This document shows positions 8,611 through 15,938 of a stretch of 64,000 bases of DNA, in pieces. The notes beneath the pieces were generated by a model. It searched no databases. It saw only the letters and a list, made by a program, of their open reading frames with translations, and was not told where the DNA came from. Made by a program: the position numbers and the translations under genes. The number at the start of each line of letters is the position of its first letter. The stretch's first letter is position 1. The stretch is from Levyella massiliensis (GTDB lineage: Bacteria > Bacillota > Clostridia > Tissierellales > Peptoniphilaceae). The stretch is taken from NCBI RefSeq assembly GCF_000308275.2, contig NZ_HG529490.1, positions 647,695 to 711,694 of the forward strand, given 5' to 3'.

Positions 8611-9634
8611 AGCCAATGCGATCCCCCTTTCGAAAGAGCAGAATGAAAACCGGGCCGCCAATTACCATCATGAAGATGGATGCCGGCACTTCGACCGGGG
8701 CAAACACTGTTCTTCCCAGCGTATCGAAAAACAAAAAGATAAATGCCCCCAGCAGAGAAGCAAAGGGCAGCAATCTGCGATGTGCATTTCCTACGAGCGT
8801 CCGCGCCAAATGAGGCACAATCAGAGCCAAGAAGGAAATAATCCCGACAATAGAAGAAGCGATCGAAGCCAAAAATACGGCGATTATGGATACAATAAAA
8901 CGTATTCTGCCAACACGTACTCCCAAGCCGGATACGGTTTTTTCCTCTAACAACAAGAGATCACACAAGCGCGCGCAAAGAAATGCCGCAACAAGGCCAG
9001 CCGGAATATAGGTCAACAGAAAGCCAACGTCCTGCCAGCCCTTCATATTGATATTCACAAGGCTTAACCCAGGTGCTGCCCCCATCAATTGCCCCGTAAA
9101 GTACTTCAGACCTGATACCAAGCCTAAAAACATTGCATTGATCGCTATGCCCGTTAAGATGATGCGAAGCGGTTTCAAACCATCTCTAACCGATAAAACG
9201 TAGACGAGTCCGAAGCCTAACGCACCGCCTAAAAACGAAAACAGCGGCTTGGCAAAGAATAGCTGCGGTAACAGCATGCCGACCAGCAAATCCATAAATT
9301 GAGCGCCACCCGAAACGCCGATAATGCCCGGGTCCGCCAACGGATTCTTAAGGCATGCCTGTAAAAGACATCCGGAGCAAGCTAAGGCCGCACCTGCCAA
9401 GGCAGAGATCAAAATACGCGGAAAGCGAAGATCGATGATGGCATTTACGAGATCGTCCTTGCCATTGAAAAGACCGGTAAGGAACTGCACGACTCCCACT
9501 TTCAGGCTTCCAAAAATGGCTGAAAACACCAAAAGGGCAACAAACGCAACCGACAATACCAGCAGTTTGATAAAAAAAGCGCTGCGTCTACCATCGTGTC
9601 GAGAAGTCGCATCAATGGCTGCTGTCGTTTTCAT
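8600..9634 (-). CDS. FecCD-family heme/iron ABC permease
   Basis: 344 residues with about ten hydrophobic helices. Family landmarks include FPRILISALAGAALACSGCLLQ, NPLADPGIIGVSGGA, LTGIAINAM and FLALIVPHLARTLVG; the last contains the cytoplasmic loop contacted by the ATPase. ATG 9634 is chosen (AAAGGCG upstream). It overlaps the end of the NEAT/binding-protein fusion by 23 nt, so translation is probably coupled. Normal length for the BtuC/FecD/HmuU family. Substrate inferred to be heme from the adjacent NEAT proteins. Confidence 0.93.
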   Translation of the reverse strand: MKTTAAIDATSRHDGRRSAFFIKLLVLSVAFVALLVFSAIFGSLKVGVVQFLTGLFNGKDDLVNAIIDLRFPRILISALAGAALACSGCLLQACLKNPLADPGIIGVSGGAQFMDLLVGMLLPQLFFAKPLFSFLGGALGFGLVYVLSVRDGLKPLRIILTGIAINAMFLGLVSGLKYFTGQLMGAAPGLSLVNINMKGWQDVGFLLTYIPAGLVAAFLCARLCDLLLLEEKTVSGLGVRVGRIRFIVSIIAVFLASIASSIVGIISFLALIVPHLARTLVGNAHRRLLPFASLLGAFIFLFFDTLGRTVFAPVEVPASIFMMVIGGPVFILLFRKGDRIGYGK

Positions 9635-12600
9635 GCGAAACGCCTTTCTCGTTATATTGAGTATAAATTTTCCGCAATTGTTCCAGCCCCTTTGGATACT
9701 CAAAGTTCGCGCTCATACCAAAGCTCCCCGCGTCCAAGTCATAGACGTTGCCGTTTTTTACCGCACGAAAATTCTTCCAGATGGTATTTTCCGCAAACTC
9801 TTTGCGAAACATTTCATTCACGACTTCTGGCATGGCGTGAACGGTTCGCAAGATAATATCCGGGTCCCGCGCCAACATTTCTTCCGTGCTTAAATTCATG
9901 AATTCGGATTTACCATCGCCTTCAAAAATATTTTCGGCGCCGGACATTGCTAACAGGCTTCCCACGTAGGAACGTGGGGTTGCCACAACATACGATCCGG
10001 GTAATCCCATCAAAAGCAAAACGCGAGGCTTTTTCATGCCCTTTGTGGCTTCCTGGTACTTGGCTAAAAAATCATGGTATTCTTTCAGCAATTTCTGCAC
10101 ATTTTCGCTTTTTCCAAAGCGCTTACCGATTGTTTCCACGGAGCGATAGAGTCCTTCCACGCTGCGAAGATCCACAAAGGAGATGGGCAGATGGTGCTTT
10201 TCAAAGCCTTCCTTCAACCAGTCCTGCAATGTATCCGGGCAATAGACTACCGTGGGTTTTAGCGAATAGATGACTTCCATGTTCGGATTCATGGGCATGC
10301 CAATCTGCACAGTATTATCGTAGCGCGGCGGCATGCGATGCAATTTCGTTGACGGACGGCCGACTAAGTGAACGTCCAGGCGATTCATCATTTCGCATAA
10401 AGCAACCGAGGTGCAAACTACGCGTTCCTGCCCTTCGGGTTCTGATTTTTTATCTTTATTGACGGCATTCAGGTCGGTTTCGTCCTTTAAATACTCTTCC
10501 GGTACTTTAATGCCTTTTCCGATTTCCGGAAGCTGACGTTCCGAATAAACCGGACCTTTGCCGGCGCAGGCGCTAAGAGAAGTCGCCAGCAATAGAAGCA
10601 GAAAAGCGCTCAGGATCTGTTTTTTAGTTTTGTTTTTTTTTACGATCCAAACTGCCGCAATAATGGCAACTACGGCCACGCCCCCGCCAATCAAAAGCAT
10701 CTTTTCTTGTTGCTTTTTCTTTAAATAATAGGTGTCATCTTGGACGAAGTAGTCATTGAAGTCCTTATTGCCTTTCTGGAGTTCTCCCGTCGAAATAACA
10801 AAATACTTCACAGCGCGCCCCATGGGATTAACAAACATTTCAATGGAGCAGTTGAATTTCTCAGCCGGTACCTCAAAGCGGAAATCGCTATAATTGATCC
10901 CATCGACCCCTTGCATTTGACTTTTGGTGATTTGATATGGCGTTTTTTGGTATGTACCGTCCTTTTGTTGAACTTTGAAAAACGGGCCGTCCTTTTCGCT
11001 AAAGTTGATGAAGTTCATGAGATATAAGCGAATCGTCGCAAACATCTTGCCATCTAAGCGTTTTTCGATAAGAGCGTCGGCATATTTTTCTTCTCCCGGC
11101 GCCGGTTTATGAAACACGCTGTTAATACCGCCAGCAGGATCGGACGGTGTAACAACGCCATCCACCATTCCTTCGCCGATGGCCGCGTTTTGAGTGCCGC
11201 CATCCTCCGTCTTCCCCGTTTCAGGGTTGAGATAGGAGCCGAAAATTCGCGTAATATACGCTCCATTTTCAGGTGCTGCCGCAGCAGCATGACCGGTTAC
11301 AGGTAGAAAGAGCAGTTGTGTGCTTAGTCCGACGATAAGTAACAGTGCAAGCGCAGCTACACTCTTTTTGCCTTCTTTTTTCTGTCGCATAATCAGTGCG
11401 ATTACAACAAGTAAGAATACAATGGACGCTCCAAGAAATGCCCATGCCGGAATAGCAGCAGATTGCGGTGTAGCAACAGCGTAATAGCCGTCGGTTGCCG
11501 TAACAATTTCCATTTTTCCTTCTACATTCTTTGCTTGCAGAGGATTTGGCGTGCCGTCTTCCGCAAAATTTATAATTTGGCATTTTTCCGCTTTCGCATT
11601 CTTCGGCAGCGGGAACTGCATGCGAATCTGGCGCACTGGCTTCAACGGACTACCCTTCTCGTCTACTAAATCGATTTTGTACAGTTTTAAGCTGAGGCCC
11701 TGCTTTTTGCCAAAATCCGCCGCCTTTTGGAATACCGCACCGTCTTTTACTTCCTCTACTTTTAATACGACGCCGCTTGCCAACACACGCTCATCAGCCA
11801 AGAGACGGATGCCGGATGCTTTGTCCGTTTGATCCACCGACGGAGTGTAGACATCGCCATAAGAGGTTTCTGTGCTGCCTTCAAGAACGAATGTGTCGCT
11901 CACTTTCTTCAGCGTATCCCAATAGAAGCGAAACCGTGCATCCACCGGTTTATTTCCCATGGCGGCAACATTCGGATCAACCATGCAGTGCATGAATTCT
12001 TCACCCTTATAGAGAGGAAAGCTAAATTTGCTGGCCTTCCCACCCTCCAGTTTTTTCTCCACCGCCTCTGCAAAGGCTAACTTGCCCTGTTCATCCGGAT
12101 ATTGAAAGGTAATCAGAGAGGCAACAATCCCGCTGACACCCATGGGATGTACAGTGAATTGGCATTCGACTTTTCCGTTTTTGACTTTTAATAACGCCAG
12201 ATGATTCATGGAGCCGTTCCCCATGGAGGGGCGATCCTCATGCATATGCCATAAATCGATCTTTACGGTGTAATTGCCATCTTTTAACTTGGAAAGATCA
12301 TAGTTTTTGCCAATCGTTGTATGTTTTTCTTCCTGAGGCGCTTTCGCATCTGGTGCTGCTTGGGCGATCTTTGCTCCTGCCGGCACAGCCGGAGCCTTGG
12401 AATAATCAAAGACCAAACGGGCGTTTTGCTCTCCCTTGCCGTCACCACCGGCGATACTGTCCATAGCATCCACACGCACACGCACATAAAATTCTTTTTC
12501 TCGCAGCAATGAGCGATGAATTACAATCTTCGAGGGGAAAACCATCTGCTTCCCATCCAACCCTACGTCTTTTTCCTCTGTTATCACCTTGGTGTCCTTG

Positions 12601-12938
12601 CAAGTAGCGTTGCGTTCGGGAGCCGGTTCTCCATCCCAAGCATATAGCTTCAATAAATGGCCATGCATGTTCATAAAGTCTAAAGCCGTAAATTGCAGTT
12701 CAATATCTGCTCCATCTTTGGTTTCCGTAATAACAGCAGTTTGACGCATCGCCGGATTCCCCATGGATGGTTGACTCTTTTCATAGGCGTGCATCAATTT
12801 AACGGGTACTTCGAAAGTATTCTTTTCCTCCGCAGCAAAAGTTTTTTCCGTTCCTATAGAGACAATAAATAACGCTAAAGCCATCACCATTGCTACGGTT
12901 TTCCAAAAAATACGTGGCTTATGTTTTTCCAAAACCAT
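9612..12938 (-). CDS. NEAT / membrane / substrate-binding-protein fusion heme receptor
   Basis: 1108 residues in one uninterrupted frame. Order: signal peptide 1-36; NEAT domain 43-180 (HAYEKSQPSMGN, MNMHGHL, VRVDAMDS); NEAT-like domain 222-345 (HMHEDRPSMGN); beta-rich region 350-490; TM helix 496-517 then RQKKEGKK. A second signal-like helix 526-552 ends GHAAAAA. An extracytoplasmic beta-rich domain 556-735 follows, then TM helix 747-765 then KKNKTKK. A lipoprotein-type signal ends LSAC at Cys791, and an IsdE/HmuT-like periplasmic-binding fold fills 792-1108 (ERVVCTSVALCEMMNRL, LKPTVVYCPDTL, ATPRSYVGSLLAMSGAENIF). Each module is usually a separate secreted protein. Start ATG 12938 has GGGAGGAGAAT. 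First gene of the operon, upstream of permease and ATPase. It should capture heme and hand it to the permease. Confidence 0.88.
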   Translation of the reverse strand: MVLEKHKPRIFWKTVAMVMALALFIVSIGTEKTFAAEEKNTFEVPVKLMHAYEKSQPSMGNPAMRQTAVITETKDGADIELQFTALDFMNMHGHLLKLYAWDGEPAPERNATCKDTKVITEEKDVGLDGKQMVFPSKIVIHRSLLREKEFYVRVRVDAMDSIAGGDGKGEQNARLVFDYSKAPAVPAGAKIAQAAPDAKAPQEEKHTTIGKNYDLSKLKDGNYTVKIDLWHMHEDRPSMGNGSMNHLALLKVKNGKVECQFTVHPMGVSGIVASLITFQYPDEQGKLAFAEAVEKKLEGGKASKFSFPLYKGEEFMHCMVDPNVAAMGNKPVDARFRFYWDTLKKVSDTFVLEGSTETSYGDVYTPSVDQTDKASGIRLLADERVLASGVVLKVEEVKDGAVFQKAADFGKKQGLSLKLYKIDLVDEKGSPLKPVRQIRMQFPLPKNAKAEKCQIINFAEDGTPNPLQAKNVEGKMEIVTATDGYYAVATPQSAAIPAWAFLGASIVFLLVVIALIMRQKKEGKKSVAALALLLIVGLSTQLLFLPVTGHAAAAAPENGAYITRIFGSYLNPETGKTEDGGTQNAAIGEGMVDGVVTPSDPAGGINSVFHKPAPGEEKYADALIEKRLDGKMFATIRLYLMNFINFSEKDGPFFKVQQKDGTYQKTPYQITKSQMQGVDGINYSDFRFEVPAEKFNCSIEMFVNPMGRAVKYFVISTGELQKGNKDFNDYFVQDDTYYLKKKQQEKMLLIGGGVAVVAIIAAVWIVKKNKTKKQILSAFLLLLLATSLSACAGKGPVYSERQLPEIGKGIKVPEEYLKDETDLNAVNKDKKSEPEGQERVVCTSVALCEMMNRLDVHLVGRPSTKLHRMPPRYDNTVQIGMPMNPNMEVIYSLKPTVVYCPDTLQDWLKEGFEKHHLPISFVDLRSVEGLYRSVETIGKRFGKSENVQKLLKEYHDFLAKYQEATKGMKKPRVLLLMGLPGSYVVATPRSYVGSLLAMSGAENIFEGDGKSEFMNLSTEEMLARDPDIILRTVHAMPEVVNEMFRKEFAENTIWKNFRAVKNGNVYDLDAGSFGMSANFEYPKGLEQLRKIYTQYNEKGVSHENDSSH
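10633..10641 (-). other. A9 homopolymer at the module B / binding-protein junction
   Basis: On the coding strand GTA is followed by a run giving nine consecutive A before CAAAACTAAAAAACAG. Reading one extra A leads to TAA after five codons; one fewer A leads to TGA after nine. The fusion frame therefore depends on the exact run length, which makes it a candidate slippage site or a sequencing risk point. Confidence 0.7.
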
Positions 12939-12996
12939 ATTCTCCTCCCTGCAAGAACACATCTTTTATGAATGTGTCCAAAAGTTATGTAATATT

Positions 12997-13050
12997 CTGA
13001 CAGTTAGTTATGGCTAACTATAAAATAGGTTAGCTATAACTAACTGTCAG
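12997..13050 (-). promoter_or_regulatory. 22-bp inverted repeat with two GTTAG-N6-CTAAC operators over a promoter
   Basis: Arms 12997-13018 and 13029-13050 are inverted copies with one mismatch. Each arm itself holds GTTAG-N6-CTAAC. On the minus strand CTGACA (13050-13045), a 17-base gap and TATTTT (13027-13022) form a plausible promoter. One operator fills the spacer and the other covers the start site, a classic repressor arrangement. TTAG...CTAA half sites resemble DtxR/IdeR boxes, so iron control is inferred. Confidence 0.65.
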
Positions 13051-13090
13051 AGAGGTGCCCCTCGAAAGGCGAAAGGGTGTCATCTTTTCT

Positions 13091-13106
13091 GTTAGTGTTT
13101 GCTAAC
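13091..13106 (-). promoter_or_regulatory. Third GTTAG-N6-CTAAC palindrome
   Basis: GTTAGTGTTTGCTAAC, extended to TGTTAG...CTAACA. It lies about 35 bases inside the transcript predicted from the upstream promoter at 13143-13171 and 41 bp before the promoter-linked pair. Confidence 0.6.
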
Positions 13107-13111
13107 ACATT

Positions 13112-13134
13112 GTGCCACGTCTAGGTAAAGACGT
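13112..13134 (-). other. 5' UTR stem-loop of the heme operon
   Basis: CACGTCT and AGACGTG arms with a six-base loop, right at the predicted 5' end of the transcript from the upstream promoter. It has no T-run, so it is not a terminator; a 5' stabilising hairpin or part of a regulator site is possible. Confidence 0.4.
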
Positions 13135-13142
13135 GCTAATAA

Positions 13143-13171
13143 ATGGTAGCCCAAGAAAAAACGTTTGTCAA
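13143..13171 (-). promoter_or_regulatory. Upstream promoter of the heme operon
   Basis: Minus strand TTGACA (13171-13166), 17-base spacer, TACCAT (13148-13143). Perfect -35 and correct spacing. It lies between the U32 gene end and the operators, pointing at the NEAT fusion gene. Confidence 0.65.
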
Positions 13172-13193
13172 GATAAGGAGGAATCGACTTTCC

Positions 13194-15497
13194 TTACCAC
13201 TGCTCGAGAAACTCGTTGCTTCCTTCCCCTTCATCCACCACGCGTAGCCAAGCCGGTTGCAGACGCTCGTAGAGAGGCTGTACCTCTCGTAAATTCAAAT
13301 ACCGCGGCGAAAGAAGCTCCGTGTAGCCGTAATGCCGCACCATAGAGCGTTTCCCGAAGGCATCGACAAGACACACGTTTTTTTGATAGGCGCAGTGCGC
13401 ACATTCGCTATCATCATGGCAACCCTTGAGTAAGGAACACGGACAGTGCTTTAACAGCATCCCCGGTGCCGGTCCTTCGGCTAACATTTCAAGCGCCGGC
13501 CCATTCAGCGGGAAGATAACGCCTTCTTCTGATGTACACTCCAAAGAAAGCGCGACACGAGAGATGGGCCACTTTTCCGCCCAACGCCACACTTCGTAAA
13601 AGGCATCGGAGTTGCACAGATTAAAGCCCGGGCCCAGTGCCAGCGGTACCGATTTTGAAAAGCGTGACATGCCATGAAGCGCATGCCCCAACTCGTTTAC
13701 TGTGCGTGCATAAATGCCATCAAAGGGAAAGCCGAGCGCTTCCGCTTCCTTCCAGCGTTGATACGCCGCCTCCGTTTCCTGCAATTGCGGAAAATCCCAT
13801 TCGACAAAAACGCCCGCTTCTCGCCAACGCTTTGCAAGACGCAAGTCTTTTAACAAGACACGGGAAATGCGGGAAAGGTGCGCCGTAAAAGCCTCCGGTC
13901 CCCGTGCTGTTTCCAATAACATACGTGGTTTTTCAGCAGACGGTTTTGTGGCAGAAGATGAAAGCTTTGGAAACGTAGCATTAAAAAAATCGTCGGAAAA
14001 AGGCGTATCCGCGTCTTCCTTCTCGGCTGTCAGTGCTTTACCCGTGAGAGAATGCCAGAGGGCCTCCAGTGCATCGCGGCGAGCGGCATTAAGCAAACTG
14101 ACCGGCACAAAACAACCATCCTCTAAGTGAATTGTCAAACTATCCAGAGAAAAGTGCGTATCTCCCACCTTGCGAAATGAACGCTCCACCGTTTCCTGAT
14201 CCAGACTCCGATTACGAGCCTGTTCGACGGCGGCTCCCTCCCACTGCATGACGCAATCGCCGCTTTTTGCCTGTACGCATAAGGGCTTACCGGGCATTAG
14301 GAATACAGTCATAGAAAGCGGAGCGGTTTTTGGATGTGCTTCGTCGGCAGCCAGCGCCGCTGTAAGATCGTTTCGCACCGATTCCGTATAGACGCGGTAC
14401 ACCGTTGATCCGATCGGCATATCATTTTGTGAGAAAAGAAGGCTTTCGCCTGCGTTCATGGTTTGTTGCACGGTATAAGGAAAAGCACCGCGTTTGCCCT
14501 GCAGACGCAGCATATCGCCGGAATAAAGCGCACGTGTCGGATGCAAAGCAAGTTTGCCGTTCTTCATCCGACAAATGTTACCTACGGCTTCCCCGGTAGG
14601 CTGATGTTGATCGAAAGTATAGTCCACGCCAAAATCATGAAAGATAAAGCCCTTAGTGAAAGGACGATTGGTCATGAGACGCAGGGCATCGGCATGCGTT
14701 TCTTCGCCGCAAAGCGCAGCACGATAGGCGCGTACCGCCGCAAATACATATTCCGGCTTTTTCATGCGTCCTTCAATTTTTAACGCATTAACGCCCATGG
14801 TGGCAAAGGTGGTTGCCTCGTCCAAGGTCATCAAATCCCGCGGACTGAGATACGTATTTTCCTTGCCGAGAACGGTGCCATCGGGACGCTCTAAGGTATA
14901 GCTCTTACGACAGGGTTGGGCGCAGCAGCCACGATTGCCGCTGCGGCCGCCGGAAAAGGCGCTGAGAAGGCATTGTCCGGAAACCGAGACACAAAGAGAA
15001 CCATGCGCAAAGATTTCGACCTCAAGGCCTGTCTCATCGATGATACGCTGCGCCTCTTCATGAGATGTTTCCCGTCCCAACACAACGCGAGTAAAGCCGA
15101 TAGCTTTTAAGACTTCTGCACCGGCTAGAGATGTAACGGATAATTGTGTTGAGGCATGGCGTTCCAAATGCGGCAGTTCTTTACGCAAACGAGCCGTCAG
15201 TCCCAAATCTTGAAGAATAACCGCATCCAGGCCGACAGCAGCCAAAGGACGCACCATAGCCAGTGCGTCCTCCATTTCCTCTTCCTTCAAAAGGGTATTG
15301 ACGGTTAAAAATACTTTAACGCCGCGCCAATGGGCTTCTCCGATCAATGCAATGAGCTCATCTTGCTCGAAATTCTTAGAATAGGCGCGTGCGCCGAATT
15401 GCTTGGCGCCCACGTAAATAGCATCACATCCCGCTGCAAAGGCAGCTTGTGCCATTTCCCTATTCCCGGCAGGGGCCAAAATTTCCGGCATTTTCAT
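13194..15497 (-). CDS. Peptidase U32 family protein (RlhA/TrhP-like)
   Basis: 767 residues. It starts MKMPEILAPAGNREMAQAAF, the standard U32 N-terminus, and contains EIFAHGSLCVSVSGQC and NRGCCAQPCRKSY, the family's conserved cysteine region. A long C-terminal part (DUF3656-like) ends with a second cysteine cluster (CPCSLLKGCHDDSECAHC) that could hold a metal or Fe-S centre. Characterised relatives act in RNA hydroxylation (RlhA on 23S rRNA, TrhP on tRNA U34), and older annotations say collagenase. ATG 15497 overlaps the zapA stop as ATGA and has AGAGGA upstream. Last gene of the trk-pheST run. Which RNA is the target cannot be told here. Confidence 0.88.
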   Translation of the reverse strand: MKMPEILAPAGNREMAQAAFAAGCDAIYVGAKQFGARAYSKNFEQDELIALIGEAHWRGVKVFLTVNTLLKEEEMEDALAMVRPLAAVGLDAVILQDLGLTARLRKELPHLERHASTQLSVTSLAGAEVLKAIGFTRVVLGRETSHEEAQRIIDETGLEVEIFAHGSLCVSVSGQCLLSAFSGGRSGNRGCCAQPCRKSYTLERPDGTVLGKENTYLSPRDLMTLDEATTFATMGVNALKIEGRMKKPEYVFAAVRAYRAALCGEETHADALRLMTNRPFTKGFIFHDFGVDYTFDQHQPTGEAVGNICRMKNGKLALHPTRALYSGDMLRLQGKRGAFPYTVQQTMNAGESLLFSQNDMPIGSTVYRVYTESVRNDLTAALAADEAHPKTAPLSMTVFLMPGKPLCVQAKSGDCVMQWEGAAVEQARNRSLDQETVERSFRKVGDTHFSLDSLTIHLEDGCFVPVSLLNAARRDALEALWHSLTGKALTAEKEDADTPFSDDFFNATFPKLSSSATKPSAEKPRMLLETARGPEAFTAHLSRISRVLLKDLRLAKRWREAGVFVEWDFPQLQETEAAYQRWKEAEALGFPFDGIYARTVNELGHALHGMSRFSKSVPLALGPGFNLCNSDAFYEVWRWAEKWPISRVALSLECTSEEGVIFPLNGPALEMLAEGPAPGMLLKHCPCSLLKGCHDDSECAHCAYQKNVCLVDAFGKRSMVRHYGYTELLSPRYLNLREVQPLYERLQPAWLRVVDEGEGSNEFLEQW

Positions 15498-15925
15498 CGA
15501 TGCGTCCTCTGGAATTCCTGAAATTGTTTTGCCAGCTCCAGGCGCTTGTTTTCCGATTCCTCTAAATTCTTGCGTACCGCGTCCGCTTCCCCTTTTTGTG
15601 CTCTGCATTCCTTTTGCGCCTGCTCCAGCTTCTGTTGCAGATCGCGTATTTCCTTCTTCAACTCCGCTTCATGACTCTCGCGCGCTGAAATCTGTTTTTT
15701 TGCTTCGTCGGATTGTGTTTTCTCCTGAAAATACGCATCGGCTACATTGATACAGGCCAATGTCACCTGCATTGTCTTGTTATAGCGCGTCTGCGTAGAG
15801 GCCGCATCGTCAATCTGCTTTTTGACAAAATCCACCACAGCGCGCATCTCTTCGTCCGGACGCGAACTGTGCAGTACATAATCATTGCCAAAAATTTTCA
15901 CTTCCAATCGATTCCGTTCTGCCAT
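15494..15925 (-). CDS. zapA: Cell division protein ZapA-like
   Basis: 143 residues. The N-terminal 80 (RLEVKIFGNDYVLHSSRPDEEMRAVVDFVKKQID) match the ZapA fold, and CINVADAYFQ matches its conserved helix. Residues 85-143 are a charged coiled coil (ESHEAELKKEIRDLQQKLEQ). ZapA crosslinks FtsZ filaments. ATG 15925 follows GGAAGGGG. It lies directly after pheT (13-nt gap), the usual Firmicutes location, and overlaps the U32 gene by 4 nt. The coiled-coil tail makes it longer than the roughly 85-100 residues common in the family. Confidence 0.87.
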   Translation of the reverse strand: MAERNRLEVKIFGNDYVLHSSRPDEEMRAVVDFVKKQIDDAASTQTRYNKTMQVTLACINVADAYFQEKTQSDEAKKQISARESHEAELKKEIRDLQQKLEQAQKECRAQKGEADAVRKNLEESENKRLELAKQFQEFQRTHR

Positions 15926-15938
15926 GTCGACCCCTTCC

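Noticed and set aside
11400-11420. Separate gene start for module B of the NEAT fusion
   Set aside because: The in-frame ATG there lies inside a TM-helix codon run without a ribosome site, so an independent start is not supported.
15498-15608. Longer N-terminus of the U32 protein
   Set aside because: It overlaps the zapA coding sequence and lacks family similarity; ATGA overlap and AGAGGA support ATG 15497.
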